A DNA stretch of 64,000 bases from contig NC_089245.1 of NCBI RefSeq assembly GCF_000512585.2, positions 868,001 through 932,000 on the forward strand, in the 5' to 3' direction. Below are positions 57,475-64,000 of the stretch, piece by piece. The notes under the pieces are model-generated. The model did not search any database and was not told the DNA's origin. It worked only from the letters and a program-made list of their open reading frames with translations. This DNA is from Kwoniella bestiolae CBS 10118. Its lineage: Eukaryota > Basidiomycota > Tremellomycetes > Tremellales > Cryptococcaceae. The position numbers were made by a program, and so were the translations under genes. How positions within the stretch are numbered: position 1 is the stretch's first letter; every line of letters begins with the position of its first letter.

Positions 57475-59103
57475 ATGGACATACAAAGGTTTAATGGGAA
57501 ATATCACCGAGCGAGCGAAGTGGCCCAGGGGGTGTTATTACTAGAATTCAACAGGTATATCTGATCTCCTTCTTGCAATCATGGCTCAGAAATGTAAGCT
57601 GATGTTGAGTACGTGGACCGCTACAGACCACCTGTCAATGCTTTCAACGATGAGTAAATAATGCTTTACTTCTCCACTGAACATGGCTGCACCTAACGAA
57701 ATCCAATGACGCAGTATGTGGAAAGAGCTCCGAAGTATCGTGGACGATATATCAAACACCCCCGAGATAAGAGTGGTGGTACTTTCCTCAGCATTGGATA
57801 AAGTATTTACAGCAGGCTTAGACCGTAAGCTCGACCACTTGCTAAAGATTCACCAAGGACATCATCCTGATTGGTTTGGTCACAGTAAAAGCCCAGATCG
57901 AATTGAACTCGCCGTCTCTGGATCCGGCAAGAAAAGCTATTCAATTACGAGATCATGTACTAGTATGTTATCCCAACCAATCGCATCTCCTCATAACAAC
58001 TCGTCGGCTGACAAGTAGAATTGTCATAGGACTTCCAAGACGCCATCACCTCCCTCGAAAGATGCCGCCAACCCATCATCTGCGCCATGTTCGGTACTTC
58101 CGTAGGCCTGGCTATCGACCTGGCGTGCGCTTGCGATATACGATTAGCAAGTAGAGATACGACGTTTGGGATTTTTGTGCGCCTCTCCCTTTCCTAACAG
58201 ATCTAATACCATCTCTTACATCCAGAAGACGCTCATTGCCGGTGGACGGATGAGCTAATTCAGGATCTGATGTAGGAAGTCAACGTAGGTCTAGCAGCGG
58301 ATATCGGTACATTACAGCGCCTCCCCAAGATAGTAGGCAACGAATCGAAGGTAAAAGAACTAGCTTTGACGGGTAGGAAGTTTGGTGCGGCGGAAGCTAA
58401 GGAGATAGGATTTGTTAGTGAGATGGTTGGTAATGGTAGGAAAGACGTTATTGGTGAGTTGGGTATCCGATTTCATTCAGACTACAACCGTTGGTCAAGG
58501 GGTATCCGATTTATAGGAATCCGGATCAGTCGCCCAACTTACCTTGAGGTATAGCTGACGGATGGTGAGCTGGATGGGATAGCCGCTGCGGTAGATATGG
58601 CCAAGATGATAGCTTCGAAAAGTCCCATTGCTGTGATAGGTACGAAACATCTGATCAATCGTGAGTTCACTTACAATGAACAGTTGTAGAGGCGGAATTG
58701 GGACTAATGCGTTCGTTATGTCCTGCTCGCAAAGATGCAAGGGACCATACGTGAGTGTCTTCAGTGTCTGTCGATAACGAAGTGTTCATGCTCATGGCTT
58801 CATTCTATAGTATCGAAGAAGGTCTGAGATATACTGCGATATGGAACGCGTAAGTAAAACCACCTAGAAATCATTCGCTCGTCAGGATATGGCTGATATG
58901 GTATCAACCGTAGCTCGATGCTTCAATCAGTGGTCAGTTCTAGTCGGTCTTCACTACATTGTTAATGCTGACTGATGTGATTCTGAATCAAACAGGACAC
59001 GACTGAAGCTATGACAGCAGTCATGTCGAAGCGAGTTCCTCAATTCCCGTCGTTCGGTGGTCCGGCTTCGTCTTCAAACTCGAAATCTAAAGCGAAGCTG
59101 TAA
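57475..59103 (+). CDS. delta(3,5)-delta(2,4)-dienoyl-CoA isomerase, peroxisomal (ECH1-like)
   Basis: This is an enoyl-CoA hydratase/isomerase (crotonase) superfamily member acting in beta-oxidation of odd-position double bonds. It starts MDIQRFNGKYHRASEVAQGV, then LLLEFNRPPVNAFNDE and MWKELRSIVDDISNTPEIRV, followed by VVLSSALDKVFTAGLD. The oxyanion-hole region is CRQPIICAMFGTSVGLAIDL, followed by ACACDIRLASRDTTFGI. The ECH1-specific block is KEVNVGLAADIGTLQRLPKI, then VKELALTGRKFGAAEAKEIG. Two very small exons (SIEEGLRYTAIWNA and SMLQS) precede the last exon. The C-terminus SKSKAKL ends in Ala-Lys-Leu, a PTS1-type peroxisomal targeting signal. About nine exons are present. Confidence 0.9.
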
Positions 59104-59263
59104 ATGTGCGAAAATTAGGAGTGGTCATAATTCCATTGTCATTTCCATTAACAACAATTGGTCAATCCTGTTCTATTTTGTAAACAAAGGCTCCTCCTGA
59201 CGAATCAGTACTTGTATTTTCCATATTTGTATTGTATAGCCAACAATGCATGTACGACCAAAC

Positions 59264-60602
59264 CTATGATCTACCCTTACCCTTACCCAAAACAGCCTGT
59301 AAAAACTCCAAATCACTCTCCCCCTGCTCCTGCTCCTGCTCCTGCTCCTGTCCCTGCGCCTCCGTCTCCTGAGGATTTTCGATCTGGGGAATACTACTCA
59401 ACAGTTCACTCTGCTGTCCCACCGTAGAAGCCGATTCCAAAGGTCGAGGTAATTTCCAACTTTCAATATAACTTTTCCCACCTGTGAATTCACCGGACAC
59501 ACTGCCTGAGGTTTGAGGGATGGTGTTGGACCATTGCCATCTTGGTTGTTTTCTGTATTTCACTTTGGTCGAGTCTGATGATCTTGTCGATGGGGGGATG
59601 AGAGAGGAGAGAGATTTTTGTTCGAGGGTGAATTGACGTTCCTAGTGCGAGGGATTAGCATGAATAAGATGGGTCATTCTTGGCAATAGAGGAGGACATG
59701 AAAATAGAACGACGGTTGGGACTGGTATGATATATGGCAAATCCTGGTGATGATTCCTGGTTATACAAATTCGAGCCATAACGAAAAGGATGATAGGATG
59801 TATCCGTCGTGAAAAAAAACAGGGAGCTGGGCCAACTCACAAAAGCATCAGGTTTGAACTCTGCGCCATAATGTCTAGCTTCGATCTCAGCAGCTATGGT
59901 AGCTTGTTCGTGCCTCGCTCTGAGATTTATGAATTCTCGAGTAGCGATGGCGTAAGCTTCGGAAATGGGGATTTGGCGGGTTTGTTGGACATTGAGGACA
60001 AATGAGATTGTGCTGTGGTTATGTACATGGGATTAGCATTTCTGTACACGAAGCTTTATTTGAAGAATCAACCATAATGAGAAAATCGGATGCGTGTAAC
60101 GAGTACGGAGTGTGGTGTTGTGAGATGTAGAATAAATGGGAGGATGGAAACGTCGATCAACTCACTCTTCAACAGTAGGGTACTCCCCCCTCTGCTCCAA
60201 TTTCACCCACTCTCCACCCTCAACCTTCTTACTCTCGTCGATCTCCCGCCCCTCAACGAGTGAAACAGGTCGTAACGCCTCGAATGGGAAATCCTTGAAA
60301 AACTGTCTCCTAATCTTATCTTCCAAATAAACTATCCTCTCAGGCTTCTGCTTCCTACTCTTATACTTTCTCAATCTATCCCTGCGTTCCAACTCCCCAG
60401 CGGGGATATACGACATGTCACCTGTTGAGCGGTGTGCTGGGGAGGCGGAGGAGGGTCGATTACGTTGTACGACTTGACGAGGGGGGAGCTGGGGTGGTGG
60501 GTTGGACAGGACGGGGATGTACCATGTTGGTGGTTGGGAGAGGACGTTGCCTTGGAGAAGACGGGATACTGCCTGGGGCACTTGGGAGGGGATTCGCCGC
60601 AT
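59264..60602 (-). CDS. RSM25: mitochondrial small-subunit ribosomal protein mS23 (Rsm25 type)
   Basis: The start MRRIPSQVPQAVSRLLQGNV, followed by LSQPPTWYIPVLSNPPP, matches the conserved mS23/Rsm25 N-terminus (basic helix, then PxWY-x-V-x3-PP). IVYLEDKIRRQFFKDFPFEA and RPVSLVEGREI follow. A second exon carries RQIPISEAYAIAIREFINLR, then ARHEQATIAAEIEARHYGAE, the typical helical block. The last exon (ERQFTLEQKSLSSLIPP) ends in a Gln/Glu repeat encoded by a CTCCTG-type array (59323-59352) and LGKGKGRS. The product is a nuclear-encoded protein of the mitochondrial 37S subunit. The repeat tail is an oddity outside the conserved part. Confidence 0.82.
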
Positions 60603-60926
60603 GTTGCTTTGGGGTCGAGAGTTGAGCTATGGGGTATGTGATTTGGGTGTTTTTGTGTGATTGATGTCTTTTGAGATGCATCTCAACATCTCTAGACGAA
60701 GCAAGTCCAAGTATTCGCTGATGGACATTTCTGGATAAATTACGATAAATTCACTGTTCCCACAAATGATACCACGTGGTGCTACTTACTGATCAGTGAC
60801 GATGTTCAACCTGCACTTACGCTGTCGCGTCTAGACAGACAACCATGAACGATCACTATCACCCATTCAACTTTCAACATTTCAATTCACAACCTCTGCA
60901 TCAACACCTCCAGCACACCACGCACA
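60603..60926. promoter_or_regulatory. divergent promoter RSM25 / RPN5
   Basis: This 324-nt stretch lies between divergent starts, with a CA/TC-rich leader before RPN5. Confidence 0.4.
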
Positions 60927-63270
60927 ATGTCATTGAACCAGAGAAAACAGGAGAGAGACTTCACAGCAGAGGTGAAAGCCTTGCAACCGGAAGTAGAACA
61001 GCTAGCCAAGGTGAGTTAATCTTCGCCATCCGAGGACGGATCGCACAAGATAACATATCGATGTAGAATGGTAAATTACAAGAAGCTGTCGATCGAATAT
61101 CTCTCTTGGAGAAACAGACCCGAAATGTGAGTTCCTCTTCCCCTCTCATCAAAGTATGAAGGCTCAGCTGATATGGGATTAATGGGATACAGGCAGCAGA
61201 TATGACCTCTACCGCCTCGCTCCTCACCCTCCTCACCAGATTATGCTGGGAACAATCCGACCTTGATCTCCTAAATGCCCAATTGACGATATTATCAAAG
61301 AAACACGGCCAGCTGAAGGAGGCTGTAGTGAGGATGGTAGATGAAGCTATGGGCTGGTTACCTACTCTCAAGACTCAGAAGGATCAAGGGAAGTTCAGTG
61401 GAGGCAAAGATAGGTGGTTGGAGTTGGTTAAAACACTGCGAGATATCACTGAGGGCAAGGTGAGTGTTTCGCTCATAAGGCCCATATCAGCTTTCGTGTT
61501 CATTTCGCAGGATAGACATCAGCTGATCATCGATATGGATATCACCTTGTAGATATACCTCGAATTGCCAAGAGCACGATTAACAGTCATGTTGGCATCA
61601 TACCACGAACAATTGTCTGAGACTGCTCCCAAAGAATCCTCTTGTGAGTTCAGCTTCCAAATCCCGGATCCTCTTTGGTCCGATCAAGCTGACAGTTGAA
61701 TTTTGGCGTAGCATCAACCACTTCCGCTCCTTCAACTTCCACCGCAGATAAAGATAAACCCAAGCCTGAACCTGTGACATCCAAGGACCATTTGGACGTG
61801 GCAGCAGATCTGATGTCTGATATACAAGTGGAGACTTATAGCTCTATGGACAAGCGGGAGAAGACCGAATTGTGAGTTAGCTAGTAAATCCTCTCTTTAC
61901 GGATGGTTGATAGCTAACTTCTATTCGTACGTAGCATTCTCGAGCAGATGAGACTAGAATCGCTGCGAGGTAATTGGGTGAGAGTAAGAGTTGGATCAAG
62001 GAAGATCAACAGAGTATATCTGAAAGAGAAGGATAGTCAAGTGAGTCAAAGGTCTCCGTGTTTCGTGATAAAATTGGGGCGATTGGTCAACTCATACCGT
62101 GATATTTGACAGGACATCAAACTACGATACTACGACTTGATGGTGCAGTTGGCATTACAAGATGACGAGTATCTTGAAGCATGCTCTGCATACCAGGAAG
62201 TGTGGGATACGGAGGAGGTCAAAGTTGATCCTGCCAAGGAACTGAATGTGAGTTGGGTAGTTATCTTCGTCCAAAGCTCAGCAACTAACATGTATCTTCG
62301 CTTGCTTCAGGTATTGGAGAACATCATGATTTATGTGGTATTAGCTCCATACAACAACGAGCAGTCTGATATGTTGCATAAACTCTATGCAGACCCAGCT
62401 CTACAGAAGGCTCCTCAGCACTTGTGAGTGATCTGTTCAGATCTACGCTACCCTGTTATCCCCCTCATCCCCTATCCCGATCTCCCGCATCATTCGTGAT
62501 TCTACCCTATCGGACTTACACTGATGCTATATCGTCTCATAGTGACCTCGTGAAATGCTTCGTCACCAAAGAACTCATGCGATGGTCGGGTATCGACCAG
62601 CTCTATGGCCCAACATTACGACAATCGCCCATATTCGCTTCGGGCAGTACGCTGGGTAAGAAGACAGGTATAAAAGCCGAGGGAAAGAAGGCAGAGGAGA
62701 TTGATAATCCTGGGCAAGTCAGGTGGGAGGAGTTGCACAAGCGAGTTACCGAGCATGTGAGTGTGGTCTCAATTCGCATAGAGCTGAAGTGACATCACCA
62801 CGGTGCAAGTCGGGAAGATTGGGGTTTAAACCTATCTTGATCTTCATACGGTGGCATATATTAATGCACTCTATCTGCACTACAGAACATCAGAGTAATA
62901 TCAACCTATTACTCCCGAATAACCCTCACCCGCCTGCAAGAACTCCTCGACCTCCCTGCCACCCAAACAGAAAAGACCCTATGTAAATTAGTAACCGACA
63001 AGACCATTTACGCTCGGATCGACCGACCAAACGGTATAGTCAATTTCAAATCCAAGAAATCGACCAATGAGATATTGAATAATTGGTCTGGGGATATTAG
63101 TAAGATGTTGGGTCTGGTGGAGAAGACTAGCCATTTGATCTCAAAGGTGGGTTGGGGGTTTGATCTCTTTTCCAAATGTTGAGAAGGGTCGTTGCTGAAG
63201 TTTTTTTCTTCGTGTGCTTTAGGAATACGCCATGCACGAGGCTAGTAGAGGTAAGAAGGTGGTCGCGTAG
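60927..63270 (+). CDS. RPN5: 26S proteasome regulatory lid subunit Rpn5
   Basis: The start is MSLNQRKQERDFTAEVKALQ, then NGKLQEAVDRISLLEKQTRN, AADMTSTASLLTLLTRLCWE and QLTILSKKHGQLKEAVVRMV. The helical solenoid continues through IYLELPRARLTVMLASYHEQ, ILEQMRLESLRGNWVRVRVG, DIKLRYYDLMVQLALQDDEY and VLENIMIYVVLAPYNNEQSD. The PCI domain is near the end: NIRVISTYYSRITLTRLQEL, then DLPATQTEKTLCKLVTDKTI and YARIDRPNGIVNFKSKKSTN. It closes MHEASRGKKVVA at 63270. Eleven or so short exons are present. A Ser/Thr/Lys-rich insert (STTSAPSTSTADKDKPKPEP) interrupts the N-terminal half. Rpn5 is a scaffold of the 19S lid. Confidence 0.93.
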
Positions 63271-63691
63271 GTGTAGTGGGTATGCAGGTGTAGAGTCGAG
63301 GAGGAAGTAGAAGGGATTGAAAGTCAATGCATAATGTATCAAAGCATGAATGGTCATTTACGCAGCGATAGCAACCTATCCTCGTACTGTTTGGTATCTG
63401 ATTTGCTTTGGTATCTCATTGAGTGAGGGGATGCGATCACATTTGCATTTTGCCTGTCATTTCGATCCACTCCAATTATACTTGTTCCTTTTTACTTTTC
63501 CTATCGTATAAATAACAACACTACAAAAGTTGTTGTAACAAGGCAAATGTTATTCCCAAACAAATGAAACAGTCCGTACAGAACAGATAGGCAAAAACCA
63601 TACAACACCATTCCTGTCCAGTAGAAAACAAAAAATAAACGAATGATAACAATTCAAAAAAGCTAAATCTAACAGAAGTCAATTCTCGAGA
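63271..63691. other. convergent intergenic stretch
   Basis: This is AT-rich 3' flank of RPN5 and of the last gene. I see no gene. Confidence 0.4.
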
Positions 63692-64000
63692 TCACTTCCT
63701 CCCTAATCTCTTCAAACCCCATTTCTTCTTCCCCCCAACCCCCTCGTTCCCCGTGCTCAACCCAAGCTCATCAGGCCTAACCACATGTCCCCCCCTCCAA
63801 TCATTCTCTATAACAGTGTATTCCCTGTTATTATCATTCTCATCATCTGAATCGTCGTCGTTCAACGGTACCTTGGGTTGATATCGATTAGAAAAGATTG
63901 ATACGTATGACGAGATTCCCATTGGCGTCGCGGTGTTACTACTACCTACACCTGGAGCTATAGATGGAGGTTTGAGTTGAGAAGATGTTGTCGATCCGAT
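63692..64000 (-). CDS. 3' end of an unrecognised gene (partial)
   Basis: The frame is open from the window edge to the stop at 63692. It reads IGSTTSSQLKPPSIAPGVGS, then NTATPMGISSYVSIFSNRYQ. An acidic stretch follows (DDDSDDENDNN), then EYTVIENDWRGGHVVRPDEL and a basic end GGKKKWGLKRLGRK. The gene continues beyond the window. I cannot assign a family from this fragment. Confidence 0.5.
   Translation of the reverse strand: MGSTTSSQLKPPSIAPGVGSSNTATPMGISSYVSIFSNRYQPKVPLNDDDSDDENDNNREYTVIENDWRGGHVVRPDELGLSTGNEGVGGKKKWGLKRLGRK

Overview
This window looks like nuclear DNA of a basidiomycete yeast of the Tremellales (Cryptococcus/Kwoniella type). Genes are dense and lie on both strands. Nearly every gene is cut by several short introns (about 40-130 nt) with GTRNGT donors, CTRAC-like branch sites and YAG acceptors. 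A CAP10-like GT90 glycosyltransferase, a family expanded in capsulated tremellaceous yeasts, is present. The genus is inference.

Backbone. Conserved genes identified by reading spliced exons are: a CSL (Su(H)/RBP-J) transcription factor (6131-9648), RPS17 (11572-12806), an M18 aspartyl aminopeptidase (13344-15358), CBF5/dyskerin (15667-17462), a GT90/CAP10-like glycosyltransferase (27867-30555), glycerol kinase (31673-34760), an AVT/SLC38-type amino acid transporter (42893-45320), an Afi1/SPA (DENN-type) protein (45744-49059), RPS6 and RPS13 in a divergent pair (49534-52055), a ubiquitin-conjugating enzyme (52456-53764), the LIS1 orthologue PAC1 (54369-56980), a dienoyl-CoA isomerase with a peroxisomal tail (57475-59103), mitoribosomal mS23/RSM25 (59264-60602), the proteasome lid subunit RPN5 (60927-63270) and the 3' end of an unrecognised gene (63692-64000).

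Accessory content. Scattered through the first 42.6 kb are at least twelve small genes I do not recognise. They encode low-complexity proteins that mostly end in glycine/cysteine-rich tails. They lie in three groups: 30-2382 (three genes), about 22-27.3 kb (three) and 35.25-42.55 kb (six). Eleven of them share an unusual structure: the penultimate exon is only 5, 8 or 14 nt long. Its length is always 2 mod 3, it starts at phase 0, and the next exon begins with one nucleotide that completes a codon. Six carry a ubiquitin-tail-like LR(L/I/T)RGG motif followed by Cys just before the microexon (subgroup 1). The other five have a basic QKKKR-type segment just after it (subgroup 2), and four of those begin with Met-Gly as in N-myristoylated proteins. 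This is the strongest candidate here for an undescribed gene family.

Other small unrecognised genes near the clusters (10546, 18546, 19811, 21162 and 23833) include a likely tail-anchored peptide and two with cysteine clusters. Repeats include a 183-nt GATT microsatellite, a 3 x 22-bp repeat in the leader region of the CSL gene, a 5 x 9-bp repeat by the GT90 promoter, a G-quadruplex motif before glycerol kinase and a 13-bp inverted repeat between RPS6 and RPS13. I saw no tRNA, rRNA, transposon or CRISPR array. All exon models were built by eye; those for which I give summed exon lengths close exactly in frame.
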